This document shows positions 46,956 through 59,164 of a stretch of 64,000 nucleotides of DNA, piece after piece (position 1 is the stretch's first letter; each line of letters begins with the position of its first letter). The notes under the pieces were generated by a model. The model made no database searches, was not told the DNA's origin, and was given only the letters and a program-made list of their open reading frames with translations. The DNA comes from Papaver somniferum (Eukaryota > Streptophyta > Magnoliopsida > Ranunculales > Papaveraceae): positions 9,218,326 through 9,282,325 of the forward strand of contig NC_039358.1 of the NCBI RefSeq assembly GCF_003573695.1. Reading direction: 5' to 3'. The translations under genes and the position numbers were made by a program.

Positions 46956-47744
46956 GGGACGACTGTTATTTTTTATTGATCAATTGATCTAACGGTTGAT
47001 CATGTATTTTGGCTAACCCTGTGGGTCTTATTAAGTCGGTTGTGGATATGTGGTATGTGCTAGATGTAGGGTTTCTCATGGTGGGGGAACAAGATATTTC
47101 AACCCAATAAATGTTTATAGTTAGATACTACGGGCACCTGTGACATACTTGCAAGGAATGGGAAATAAATAGGATATGTGTTGGATGATTTTGATGCACT
47201 GGTGAAGAACTAGCAGCAATTTCTTGTGATGGATTATTGGAGTAACAGGCATATGAAACAGACGATGGATTAGATAGTGACGACTTTGCAGCAGGGAGGC
47301 AAAGACTGACTGAGATCGCACCCTACCTAATTCAAGGCATTTCAGACACATCTCACCTGACGTGGAATATATATTCAATTCGACATCTTGAGATCATTAA
47401 CCTATTTCACACGCGCATGCATGTTTACCAGCATTAGACCCTTCAGGTAGACTTTTCTGAAAGAATAAGAAAGTAGCATGTTTGAGATGTATGTATGGAA
47501 GAACACCCTTATGCAATAGGGATCCTAAAAGTTCTCGAGTATATTTGCCAGCAGCATTAAAAAAAAACTCAGATTCAGAACAATGTTTTTTTTTTTATTT
47601 GTAATGATATGTTAGTGATTTTTTTCCAATCATTCAGATCATAATCTAAAATAAGGATTTCCTAGATCCAAAAAAATGGAAATGGAAGAAACATAAAATT
47701 GAAATTCTCTCTTATATTTTGAGGGAGCGAAGGAATACAATTTT
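46956..47744. other. ARF-GAP 3' flank, copy 3 end, then unassigned sequence
   Basis: AACCCAATAAATGTTTATAG and TACTACGGGCACCTGTGACA (about 47100-47145) match 35822 and 34356, so this is the far end of the duplicated flank. The rest has no recognised content. Confidence 0.45.
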
Positions 47745-49393
47745 AATCTAAGTAAATCGGGAGTTTTTTTCAGTAAAAAAACTGAAACAAGTGTTCGTCA
47801 TGGGGTAAAATAAATTCTAGGTGTCACTGTTATTCCCCTAATTGACAAGTACTTAGGCTCACCCTTGTTTACTAACAGATCTAAAATATCTTGCTTTGAA
47901 CCTTTATTAGAAAATCTGAGAACTAGGATCACAAGATGGGATGAAATTAATCTAAACAATGCGGGGAAAATTATTATGATAAAAAATGTTACTTCGTCTG
48001 TCTGTGTATCAAATGAACTGTTTTAAAATTCCGGTAAAAATATGTAACCAGATAACAAGACTGCAAAGGAACTTCTGGTGGGGAAAGAATGAAAAGGGTT
48101 TGAACGAGAATGGGAAAAAAGGAGTGTGTCTAAAAAACTGGACATCTATCTGTAAAAGTCTGGAAGAAGGAGGCTTGGGTATAAAAAATGTTAAAAAGTT
48201 TAACATTGCTATGATAGATAGGATGGGATGGAATCTGAATCAAAATCCTGAGTCCCTCTGTGCTAGAATCTTAAAATCTAAATACTATCTGAAATGTGAT
48301 ATCTTACACATAAACAGTAAACCAAAGACTAACGATAGTTGGGTCTGGAAAGGGTTTCTCTCAGGAATCAACCAAGTAAAAAAGTGCTGCTTCTGGGAAC
48401 TAGGAAATGGTAGAAATATTGATATTTGGGAGGACCTTTGGATATCAGGGACTAAAACTCTAATCCAGAGAAACACTATCAATACTGAGGGCCTTAGTAG
48501 GGTTAGTGATCTAATAACAGAAAACTTGCCAGATGCTTTGATAACCAAACAATAGAAATAATAAAGAAAATTAGGATACCAGGTGAAGAAAATACGGATA
48601 CTCTCAGACGAAATCTAAATAAACAAGGTATGTTCTCTGTAAAATCTTTATACAAGCATATAAACACTGATAATAATGCAGAAACTGAATGGAGTAGAAT
48701 ATGGAGCATGGAGACAACTTCTGTTGTTAAGATTTTTATTTGGAAGGTAGCCCACACCATTCTTCCTAATAGTATGCGAGTGGCAGCTATCCTACCTGAC
48801 ATTGATACTAAATGCAAACTCTGTAACGAAGGTCAAGAATCTCTTACTCACTTATTCCTGCATTGTAATTACGTCTCTCAGGTGCGGATGCACTTCAATT
48901 TCGATATGGACTTCATTAAAAATGGCACAACAACTTTTCATGAATGGCTGACAAACTGTTTCGAAAGCCCAAACAGGGGAGATTTAAAATATAGACTGGC
49001 ATGTTCTGTGTAATATTATAATTTGGATGATCTGGAAAGTTAGGTGTGATGTAGTCTTTAAAAAGAAATATCATAATAGTATCATAACTTCCAACAACAT
49101 CATCAAGTTCATAAATAGCTAAAATACAGTGAACAACAAAGATCATAATATAATGGAAGATCTATATCATAATTCTAACAATGATGTTGTTTTACAGATC
49201 AACAAATACCCTGCAAAAGGGATTGGAAGAAATTTGGCTCTGAAAATTAGTATTGCCCTGACAATAACGAACTCTAATTCGAAAGCAGGAATTGGTCTAA
49301 CTTTGGTTGATCACACAGGTACAGTCATAGAACCAAGAGGTTTCTCCACTGACAATACAACAATAGAGAAGATAGAAAGAGCTGGAGCAGAAG
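47745..49393 (+). pseudogene. L1-type LINE relic: end of RT, zf-RVT and start of RNase H
   Basis: 5'-truncated non-LTR retrotransposon. The frame fragments read KYLGSPLFTNRSK and RITRWDEINLNNAGKIIMIKN (RT thumb/connection), then 47986-48555 (LQRNFWWG, WTSICKSLEEGGLGIKN, ILKSKYY, SWVWKG). After a frameshift near 48550 comes the zf-RVT domain at 48630-49013 (WKVAHTILPNSMRV, CKLCNEGQESLTHLFLHC). An RNase H-like RVT_3 domain begins near 49180 and is cut by a solo LTR at 49394. Stops and frameshifts make it dead. Confidence 0.88.
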
Positions 49394-51571
49394 TGTAGCG
49401 CCCCCTAAGCTAGTAGCTAACTAATCCAAGAGATTAGCTAAATAAAGAGGCACTACGAATCTAATTCAAATACCTAAACATTCAATTAAGAAATCTGCTA
49501 CAAAACTTATCCCAAAACTAACCCCGCTCAGAATATATATACATGAACTTCTCTCAAATGATACATATACAATAGTCAATTGGTTTACAGATACAATAAA
49601 CAACATAATATACATAGCAGAAGTTAACTAATTAACGAAGTCAACACTTGTGGCTTTCGCTGTGCAACTCTGATCTGTCTCTGAAAACTCTTTTGATGAC
49701 AAGCCTTGCCTACCTCGAGATTCTCCATCCACTGGTTCGTCCTTTGAATCGATCGTTGTTAATATAAATTAATTGTTAATCACACAATCACTCTAAGAAC
49801 TTAGCCAATAGGCTCACACGATAATCATAGTACAATATCATACAAATTTCTAGTTATAGGCTAAGTGAAATAACAAAATGTTCTAATTCTGTCAATGGTT
49901 CTATAACATGTTCTATAACATGATAATGTGTACTTTGGGCATAAATAATTATATACTTATCCAAACTAGGTCAAATTGGGTGTCATCGGAAATTTCTCGA
50001 AAAACCCTCAACTTTGCAGAAGTAACCAAAAGTTAATTCGGACAGTAAGTGGTCCAAAAACTCTAAACAAGGTTTATGTCTCTAAGCCCAAGCCCATTGA
50101 TCTAACCCACGGGTTAACCCACAACCCGGTCCATACCCACCCACCTGACTCGGTCTGAGTACCAAGTCAGCCAATCTGATTCACCGAGTTAACAAGGCCA
50201 ACTAGGTTTGACTCGCTACCTTAACTGATTTGGCTCAGTCGTTTCTACAAACACTTGACAGACAACTTAAACTTAACACTTCACACATGGTCAAGTTTCG
50301 GGGTTTCTAGAATTTACAATATTAATCCAAATCGTCCACCTTATAGGTCGTTAGAAATATAACAGTGTCCTCTACAACCTTGTAGTTAAGAGAGAAAGCT
50401 AATTCCAATCCTATCATACCTAAAAGGATCGCTTTACTCTCTCCGTTACCGCTGTTTCCGGACTCACAGTCACAACAACTAAAGTTTGAAAAATCATAAC
50501 AAATTATATAATAACCCAAATTAAGCAAACTCAGATTCTATAGAAAAATGGGAGACTCATCTATAACTTTTTTGTTTATAATAAATCTAAATTAATTACC
50601 TAGGTTGATCATAATCGTACTAGAATGTAAGATAGGGACACATGAAGTCAAGATATCAAAATTGTCTATTTAATTGATAGTAATCTATTTTTGTGATATT
50701 TAACAAGCACCCAAAACATTGAACACATGTTAGAAGATATTTAGGGATTTACCTCTGTGATTCTAACTTGTTTCGCCGACAACTTCATCTCCATCGTGAT
50801 TAAACTACACAAGGGCATCACTATCACCAATCACCATACCAACTATTATTAAGAACACCTCAAGAGTGTCCTCATCTCTAACTTAATCATGTAACTCAAC
50901 CTCTCCTCATGTTCCATCATCAACTTTTCATCTTCTAATCTCCATCGGTAACTATTTCTCCCTTTCCCTTTGTTATGGTTGATGAAAAAGAAATAAGAAA
51001 CTAAAATATATATATATTTCCTATGAAAATCTAATGACTAAGATCTTATGAAACCTATGACTCCCCTCTTCTCTTTTCCTAACTCAACAGCTCCTACTCT
51101 AAAAGAAACAAAACAACCAAGAGATAAAATCGTTTCCGTAACAACAAAATTACAACTAAACAATATTAACTAACTCCTAACGTAACTTAAACCTAATTAA
51201 TTACTAACTAAATCTTGGATTACCTTAGTAAAATAGATTTTACTATTATGCTAACCAAGGGGCGTCCTTTATGCTAACCAAAGGTCTGGCCAGGCCAAGT
51301 CAAAGTCAAAGCGACGGTCAACGGTAGTTTGACCGATTTATGTTCCATGTTTCAGGTCTTGTATCTTCTTCGTCCAGTATCCGATTTAGGCGTTTGCGTA
51401 GTCCATCTCGCATAAATTTTCGAGATCTATCTAACTATGCTAGTTTCGTATCTAGATCATTGTTATATTAATTTATATTAATTAACGTTCGTGTTAAACT
51501 AATCGTGTTATTATCGGCTAATACGTCTCTTGACTGGTCTAATAGCGTTGACGAGTTTGAGGATCCCTACA
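49394..51571 (+). repeat. Solo LTR inserted in the LINE RNase H
   Basis: Begins TGTAGCGCCCCCTAAGC and ends GGATCCCTACA, so it has TG...CA and matching TGTAG/CTACA tips. It is flanked by an exact 5-bp duplication AGAAG (49389-49393 and 51572-51576). 2178 bp, no internal region, no PBS, no coding frames. Removing it together with one AGAAG rejoins the LINE reading frame through AGAEAAFQWATCWSG, which proves the borders. The superfamily is likely Ty3 from the TGTAGCGCCCC start, but this is a guess. Confidence 0.92.
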
Positions 51572-51810
51572 AGAAGCAGCTTTCCAATGGGCAACATGTT
51601 GGAGTGGACACAAATTAACCTTCAAAAGTGACTCGGAACCAATTCTTGTGTTACTGGTAGGAATGTACGCAGAAGCTCGAAGACAGGCGCTACTTGATAA
51701 GTGAAGACTTTGGAAACTTTAAAAAAATTGCCATCAATTTCTTAGCTCAGTATTTTAGTTTGGTTTTGAGAACTGATGTAATATGGGCAGCAAAACTATT
51801 TTTTTTTTGT
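51572..51810 (+). pseudogene. LINE RNase H continuation and 3' end
   Basis: EAAFQWATCWSGHKLTFKSD and the following EARRQALLDK continue the RVT_3 domain interrupted at 49393. A short 3' untranslated part with AATATGGGCAGCAAAAC and a T-rich stretch follows; the exact tail is not clear. Confidence 0.75.
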
Positions 51811-53035
51811 AACAAGTATGAAATTAAACATACCTAGATGGATAATAGCCTAAGGGCTTTATTAACTTATCTAAACATTCAACAATGGTATGAACATGTA
51901 ATGACAATCCGTAATTCCAATTATGGAAATTTCGGTCAAATTTAATATAATATCTGAGGTGTTCCTCTTTTTCTAAAAAAAGAAGAAGTAGGAATACAAT
52001 TTTAGATAATACATATTACAAATTCTCTTTTTTTTTAGAATAACTAGATTTGTGCCACCGGGCTTTTTTTTTTCCTTCTATTTTGTTGTGTGTTGGGCTT
52101 AGCCCCTACCCATGACGGTGACTTGGTGTACGCGGGGTTTCGTTCAGTCCCGTGGCAATACATTGTTGATTTGGTGTGGCGGGACAAAATACATTGAATA
52201 GGTGGAGAAAAGATAGTAAATATGTGTGGATTTTATTTAATTTTTCCTTTGATTTTGCAGAAAATATGTGGGAAATATGTGTTGTTTTTTTTCTTCCCCT
52301 ATATGTGTTAATTCGGAGGAAAGAGTCGTAAAATGATATGTACTTGACTTCCAAATTGAATTTAGAGTTCGTAATCTTGTAACTAATCATATATTTTTAG
52401 GTGTCCTCGCCAAAACTCTCGTTTCACAAAAGCCAAAAAGGCTTATTTCGGCCTATAAAAAACAAGGATTTCTTACCGTTCAACGTGGAAGATTTTCCCC
52501 ATGGATCTGAGATCTTAATATATATCTTATACCATGTCTGGGTGTAGTTGCCGAAATGAACATGCACCAAAGATCTCTTCCTCCTGTCTGATCTTTAAAC
52601 GTCCTCGGGTATGCTTATCGTGAGCGGTATATGCGGGTATATGTCAGGTAAATTTTGCAAGTAAAATATAAGGTTAATAACGGGCCTCTAGCACCGACCT
52701 TGCATTCCTACCCTTCTTTCGCATTTGGTTATGTTAGTTAACTAGTACTCCTCTGTCCATTTTTATATGTCCTAATTTCTACTTTGGTCTGTCTCTTTTT
52801 ATCTGTCCCCTCTGTTTATAGACATACTTTTTCGTTAAACTATCAAATATGCTCTTTATTTTTCATAATCATAAAATCATTTTTAATATAACTTAATCCA
52901 AAATCTTATATAATATCACCACATATAAGGAAAAAATCTACTCAGTATCTTTGTATTAATTGTCATTCCTTTTTTAAATAAAAACATTTGTGGATAGTTG
53001 TAAAATATCTAATAAAATTTCTACTTATTCTTACA
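51811..53035. other. Non-coding repeats
   Basis: No gene recognised. From about 52745, ACTCCTCTGTCCATTTTTAT and the following AT-rich 290 bases resemble one arm of a Stowaway/mariner MITE (CTCCCTCCGTCC-type start), with similar sequence at 63090-63420. A block at 52405-52500 (CTCGTTTCACAAAAGCC and ACCGTTCAACGTGGAAG) recurs at 62420-62510. Confidence 0.4.
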
Positions 53036-53065
53036 CTAGGATGTGACACGTGCCGTAACGGCACG
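53036..53065 (-). mobile_element. Helitron-like 3' terminus (minus strand)
   Basis: On the minus strand: hairpin CGTGCCG-TTA-CGGCACG, nine bases, then CTAG followed by T. Helitrons end in a short GC-rich hairpin just before CTRR and insert next to T. The 5' end (TC) was not located, so the body, extending rightward, is undefined. Confidence 0.5.
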
Positions 53066-53599
53066 GTTTTTGGGTTGTTAAAGTTGTTTCATTGTCAAAT
53101 ATAACTTCAAACACTTGCCGAATTTCTTGATGGATCCAAAATACATATAGCTAGAAATGTTTTTTGATTGTATTTAGTTCATGTCATTGCTCATAATACC
53201 AAAAAAAAAAAAAACCACTCCTAAGATGCAACTATTGAACCCAATGCAATATCATCCTTAAAATACACACTGACATGGCCAACTCGAATATGTTAGAAGC
53301 CAACATTTGCCATGTTTAGAATAGCTGGTATTAAGTCCTCTGGTGTACAATTAAAAAAACCTTCAGTTTGCAACATGTGACGGAAACTGAAAGCACCAAT
53401 TACACCACCCAAGGACTCGCCACCATGTGCCTCAAGTTCTACTTGAATCTATTTATGTATTGGATGAAGAAGCCGGTATCACATCACTCGAGCATTAGCA
53501 GGATACTCATTTAAAGTGTGTGTAATGTCCATGACATTTCTGATCTGTAAATATACTAATTAGCCATAGTGAAACCAAATAAGAAAGCTAACTGAATGG

Positions 53600-54670
53600 T
53601 CGAAAATATTGGGGTTTAGCTATTCATATTAATCATACACTCAAAATATTAATTCAAAGATCAAAATGTGATCAAAAGAGTCAAAAGTTATAAAACAGTG
53701 GTTATGTGACCCACAAAATACGTGCAGAAAGAAACGATACCAGGGAACTGCAGTAAAACAACGACACTCCGCTGCTGCTGTTGACGCTGCGGAAAATAAG
53801 ACTGTTCTGTGCAGTCTGTTCTTCGTGTTCTTCAAGGTCCTCTAATGGCAGCAGCAGCAGCAGGTGGGAATTGCTGTTAATCCTTCTTCTTCGCTCCTCT
53901 GCGTCTCAAACCTTCCCCAAACTCTTGATCCCTTTTCTAAGACTCGAACCAGCCTTTTTATACCCAGCAAAACCCACAAATCCGAGTTTATCTATGAATA
54001 TTCTTTTTATTCTCTTCGGTCAACAGTTGAGAGAAAATCTCACTTCGATCCTCTCTGTACGTGTCTTCTGGCCTATTCTAACTCTCCAAACTTCTCCTCT
54101 GACTTGAACAAGACTAGGTACATCTTTATCCAGCGTAAAACTCTCCCAAAATTCTTCACAAAATCTTTGAAAATAAACAGAAAGAATACGTATCCCTGTT
54201 GAACTTTGATTCACTTCTCCCGGCCATTCTATCCCAATATGTTCGACCCAAACGCACACACAAACCCTGTTTTGCTCTAGTAAGTCCAGCCCAATCGAAT
54301 TCCACAATTGAATCTCTTTAAAACTGCCCAAAGATTCTCACACAAAAATTGCTCCTTGCTGCTGCCAGTTTCCCACCAAAACGAATGTTTGAAAACGTGA
54401 AGAAATGTGACCTTCCCCTATCCAGTCCCGGTCTCCCTTTAGCAGATGCCTGGAAATGGGTCACCCCTTAGTAATTAGGTTACCCCTTATCCAAAGTGAT
54501 AGTCCGTATAGTAATTTTCTCCCACGAGCGTAAAAACCGCTTTTTTAGCCAATTTCGCCGCAAAAGCTTATTTCTCCAAAAATACCTACAGGGACATAAA
54601 AACCATAATAAATATAAAATCGAGCACTAATAATATATACAATTGTATTTGTGTCGTTATTACTATTTTG
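53600..54670 (-). repeat. Reversed LTR fragment of the Athila-like family
   Basis: Read on the minus strand from 54670 it shows GTATTTTTGGAGAAATAAGC, GATAAGGGGTAACC and TACTAAGGGGTGACCC, then GGTGGGAAACTGG, a TATA box (53955-53964) and a leader with CTGCTGCTGCTGCTGCC and AAGAACACGAAGAAC. The order matches 13850-14740, where CTGCTGCTGCACC and AAGAACACGAAGAAC also occur. Open frames on either strand here are LTR sequence, not genes. Confidence 0.7.
53955..53964 (-). promoter_or_regulatory. TATA box of the reversed LTR fragment
   Basis: TATAAAAAGG on the minus strand, at the same place in the LTR as the boxes at 14578 and 21560. Confidence 0.4.
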
Positions 54671-56924
54671 TTGAGATCATGATTCTTATAGGTAGGTTAA
54701 CTATTATCGTTCGGATTATTATGGACACTTACCTGACGGTCTAGAATTTCAAAGGTATTCATTTTGTCAAGAGTCTAAAGTTGAGGTGGAGCTAGGCAAT
54801 GGCAAGCATCCCGTGAAGGAAAAAAGTGCAGGACTCTTCAACAATTCTATATGTGAAACAATCCAGTGACCCTATGTTCTCTTTAACAGGAAAAGTTGAT
54901 CACTTAATGAGTTTCAGTTTCATCTTAGTTACATCTAATACTGGTTCTATAATCCTACTCAGTAAAATTCCCTTTTGGAGACACCAATTCAGTGATACTG
55001 AGCAAATAGATTGACGGCTCCTTGGACTATTTAACCACGAATAAAATCAATATTTAGCAACATGATATCTACATGAAGCTGGATGTAAACTTGATATAAT
55101 AACCAAGGTCCAAGGAGAAACACAAAACAATTTAAAAAAAACATTGAAAAGCGGTGATTATTTCTGGTACAACACATCCAAAAGATTTAAAATCTTAGTA
55201 AATCCTCTCTTCATTTTTATTACAAATCTCTATGCTGATAAGAAATCATAGATTCATCCAACAATTACCGCAGGACCTGCCATGTGATATATCCGACATC
55301 ACTTTGTTGAGAAATCCAAATAATATAACATCAAAAGTATTACAAACAAAAATTGATGTGTCAGTAACTGCTCATTTCCCAAGAAGATATTTCTATCTAA
55401 AATATAAAGAGGCTTTTTAAGTTGCTAGGATATCTATAGCGTCAGATGAGATGAGCAGATAGTAGTGTACACAAAAAAATTGAAGTTTAAAACTGTTATA
55501 ATAGAATGGAAAAGGCAGTTGAGAGTATGCATAAACACATAAAAAAAAGCAGTACGTAAAATGGACATACTCAATATATCCTAAGACAACCTCCCCAACG
55601 GTAATGTGATAAATTACATATAGATTTCTAAATCAAGGGGAAAATAAATGTTCTGTAAATTTTTCCTTAAAAATTAAAATGAAATAAGAATAGCAGGCAC
55701 AACTAACCTATACCTGAAAGAAAGTGGGAGGAAAGGGTATCAACAAATAAACCATTCCTAGTGCCACTCTATCCAATTCCAAAATTTCCAGAGGCCAGTT
55801 TTTGGCATCCAATATTTCTCTTCCTATGCCATGGGGATGTGTCTACATGAAAATTTATTGTAATTTTTCTGAGGCTTGGGATAATATGTAGTCTAATCTC
55901 TGATTATATGAGGAAAATAAGGGGTAGACAGATCTTGGTGCTGATGAATTTTTGAGTAACATTTGGATCTGTCTTAAAGGAATGCCTAACTATCTGATAA
56001 TCAACTTAGACATTTATAATCTTCCCCAAGGACACAAAGACGGGGCCTCCCCTATTCTATGTTCCATTCTCTGTAAATTGATAATCAATCTGCAGTAAGG
56101 TATCTAACAAACCATGTATTAACCAATCTCACTACACACAGGTCAGTGATAGAGGGAAAAGACAACAATACAGATGGGAAGTCATGTTAGTATGTAGTGT
56201 ACCTCTGACAGGAAAACCATGTCCACTGCAGGGCGGACGACAATAGTTTCAGCCTCATGGTCAAAGGTACCAAATATAACAGTAATCTCGGTGCGGTATT
56301 GGGGGAATCAGGTTCTTAGCACATGCATCATAAGGGAAGTGTGAACATTTTAAAATTAGGATAAGAGAGTGAAAAGGTTTTACAAATTATTGTTGTAATA
56401 CATTATGTATTACCTGGGTACTGCTTTGGGAACTTAAGCTCTACACTTGATGCACCAAATATAACATTCCTCTTCCACTACTTTAGTACACAGACATTGC
56501 AACCTAGATAGTGCCATTCACTCTTGAACATTCCATCACGCATCCTGCAGTATGCATATGTTCATCTAGCGAAAGGCGATAACGATGTCGAAAATTGTAT
56601 TGCTTCAATTATTATGGAAATGATGATCACTGTAGTAACAATTCCACCCAAATTTTTCTACGAGAGTTCCTAGTTTGTTACAGTGGGTGATGTTTCTTCC
56701 CATTTTACTGATAGAGCATCCTTTAGGAATTCTTGTGCAAACATGCACGAAAGGTTAGATGTTTTTGCTATGCATTGCTGCAACTGCTAGTGAAGCCTAA
56801 ACAATTATCACCAACTTTAAAATCCAAAACCATTGTAGAAAAAAAATGCAAGATCTCGTTTATATAAAACAATCCATGACTAATTAACGTTAAACAGTTG
56901 GTCTACACAAAATATACAAATAGT
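54671..56924. other. No gene recognised
   Basis: AT-rich with short open frames and no recognisable domain. On the minus strand VIFGTFDHEAETIVVRPAVD (about 56280-56220) and NVIFGASSVELKFPKQYP (about 56475-56415) look like protein fragments near plausible splice sites, but I cannot name them. Confidence 0.3.
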
Positions 56925-57215
56925 GGATGTTAGGTTACCTTGGCAACTTTTGTGATGCTGGGAATTATGTTGAATAAACTATAAAGCAGCTTCTCCACTT
57001 TCTAGTCCTTGCTGGATGGTCCATCAACAGCCATCTGGGTGGCAGTGATGGAATGAGCGGCATTCCCAAGTCCTTCAATAATTCTGTATTTGCCATTGAT
57101 AACTTTGGCAAAAGGAGGAAGACAGTTAGCGGTGCATTTGGCATTAGACACAGTTTCAATGTATGATTTGAATTCCTTCTTGTTGACTCCCACAACAAAC
57201 ATTGTTATTCGCCTA
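56925..57215 (-). pseudogene. Glyceraldehyde-3-phosphate dehydrogenase fragment
   Basis: Minus strand, [20 protein letters not shown], then [39 protein letters not shown] and FNIIPSITKVAK. This is the cytosolic GAPDH catalytic segment; the active-site cysteine (A-x-C-T-x-N-C) and the histidine of HSITATQ remain. The Trp codon after SSKD is TAG, GRAAS-like residues are altered and the flanking exons are not found, so it is a pseudogene piece. A possible acceptor (CGTATAG) precedes the segment and GTAACC follows it, so it may come from an intron-containing copy and not from a processed transcript. Confidence 0.85.
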
Positions 57216-58333
57216 TACGGTATACCTATCATACGGAAAATATTGATCATTTCATGTGAAAACCATAGTTAAATAAGCATGGGAATTTTACCAATTCAAA
57301 GCTAAAGCGAAAAAATCACAAAGATAGTAAGAGTAACTTCCTGCATTAGTAAGGACAAAGAGAGTAAGAGTACACGGGGAAGAGCAATAATATTGCGTTC
57401 GAAAGTTGAGGAAAAATCAGGGGATGAAAAAACTTGGAATTACAATGAACAAAAATAATAGTGAGACATGATCTTTTGGAGTCGTAAGGACAAAAGCCGA
57501 TTCAACCAACAAAGACCAAAAGATTACCAAGATTATAAAAATACAAATGTCGATCAAACAAATTAGGAAAAAATAACAACAATTAAAGAAACCAACCTGG
57601 GATAATGGAGTTGTGCAATGGACTGGCGTCTGAAAGGGATTTTGGTTATTAAATTGATTTCTTATTTGGTTGCACTAAGTACCTTGAAACTGGTAGAGCT
57701 ACGCCTACAGTGAATGGAGAGGAAATTCAACACTGATTCCAAGTGATAAACATAAATAACAATGAATAGAAACCCCATGATTAACCAAAGAAAAATCAGA
57801 TTCATCTTGGTAAATAGGTACTTACAAACTCAAATCTTCTGCACTTTCTACCGGGAGTTATCGAAGATTAGGTAAAAAACCTATGATGAACGAAAGAAAA
57901 ATCAAATTTAGAACTGGGGAACAACCAAAATCAGCGTGGAAAATACCTTTTAAAATGATCTGAATCAACATTGTTTTTGTTTTTCGGTGCATAAAAGAGT
58001 TTCTAATTAGACGTTCATTACCTGAACCTAACGCCTATGACATTGAATGGAAGAAAAATTGAAATGAATTTCAAAAGTAACAGAAGAAGAGTAATGGAAA
58101 GAGTAAGAGATGAGGGGTGTTTGAGAGGAGTGCGTAAATGTTGATAGGGTATATTTAGTCGGTGAATCGGGACCATCGTTTATGTGGCTAAACTGTGGAT
58201 ATCCGTCCAACATGAGAAACCGGACAGGACATAGCAAACACATAATATTGGCTTGATCTAGGCCTTTCTTTATATATCCAAAATGTGGACGACCGTCGAT
58301 GTGGAAAAACACCATTGTCCCTTATAATATAGA
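57216..58333. other. No gene recognised
   Basis: AT-rich; short open frames only. GGATATCCGTCCAACATGAG (58197) and ATGTGGACGACCGTCGATG (58281) are related phrases, suggesting an old internal repeat. Confidence 0.3.
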
Positions 58334-58920
58334 TGTGAAGGATAATAGTCCTACATTGCTAATGTCCCCATCTTCTTCATAAACATTGAATATAATCTGG
58401 AAGGGCCACTCCACTAATTTCCAATTGGTTTTGAGTTCCGCAAACTCTAACTTGGTATCAGAGCTAAGGTCGTATGCGAGTAGGCTCAACGGCCACCCAT
58501 ACAACACTGGTCCACGTGTTGGAGGCACACAAACACGTAAGGGTGTGCGTGAAGGATAATAGTCCCACATTGCTAATATCGCTATCCCCTTAATAAACAT
58601 TGAATATAATCTAGAAGGATTACTCCACACATTACCAATTGGTTTTGAGTTGGATTCCTGCAAACTTTAACTTGGTATCATAGTCAGGCCCGTATGCGAG
58701 TAGGCCCGACGGGCACTCATACAATGTTGGTCCACCTGTTACAGGCCCACAAAGAATGCCCTACACGTGAGGGGCTTGTGAAGGATAATAGTCCCACAAT
58801 ATTGTTAATATCCTTATCCCCTTAATAAACATTGAATATAATCTGAAATGGACATTTCACTCATTGCCAATTGATTTTGAGTTGGATGCCCACAAGTTTT
58901 ACATGTTTACCCGGTGTCAG
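58334..58920 (+). mobile_element. TRIM retrotransposon with three LTRs in tandem
   Basis: Three LTR copies begin (TG)TGAAGGATAATAGTCC at 58334, 58550 and 58777, each about 115-140 bp, ending near GCAAACTCTAACT / GCAAACTTTAACT. The first two are followed directly by TGGTATCAGAGC (58453) and TGGTATCATAGT (58673), the iMet primer-binding site. The internal parts are only about 100 bp and end in purines (CGTGAGGGGC at 58766). There is no coding sequence, as expected for TRIMs. The third LTR has a degenerate end (CCGGTGTCAG). Confidence 0.82.
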
Positions 58921-59085
58921 TAGGGCTACGTTTTCAGGTTGTCTTTCATTGGCATGATGCTCCATTTGGTAGGCTTCCTCCCCATCCAATATCTTTCCAA
59001 CACCACAAAGTTACAAAGCCTCTTTGGACTCGTATAAAGTACATGATTGTTTTACCAGAAATGATTAACTTACGGCAAGTTAATC

Positions 59086-59164
59086 CCGCAAAAAAATCCC
59101 GCCTGAGATATAGGGTGGGGGCGCACGATCCCATCGCGGGATGCATTGCGGGATTTTTTTGCGG
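59086..59164 (+). repeat. Perfect 17-bp inverted repeat with a 45-base loop
   Basis: CCGCAAAAAAATCCCGC at 59086-59102 and its exact complement GCGGGATTTTTTTGCGG at 59148-59164. The loop also contains GATCCCATCGCGGGATG, another dyad. May be a miniature foldback element; no clear target duplication seen. Confidence 0.8.

Noticed and set aside
46533..46979. Protein-coding frame of 148 codons
   Set aside because: It lies inside a MITE and is generated by its internal repeats.
53781..54331. Overlapping open frames on both strands
   Set aside because: The stretch is a reversed LTR leader homologous to 14000-14740; open frames there are incidental.
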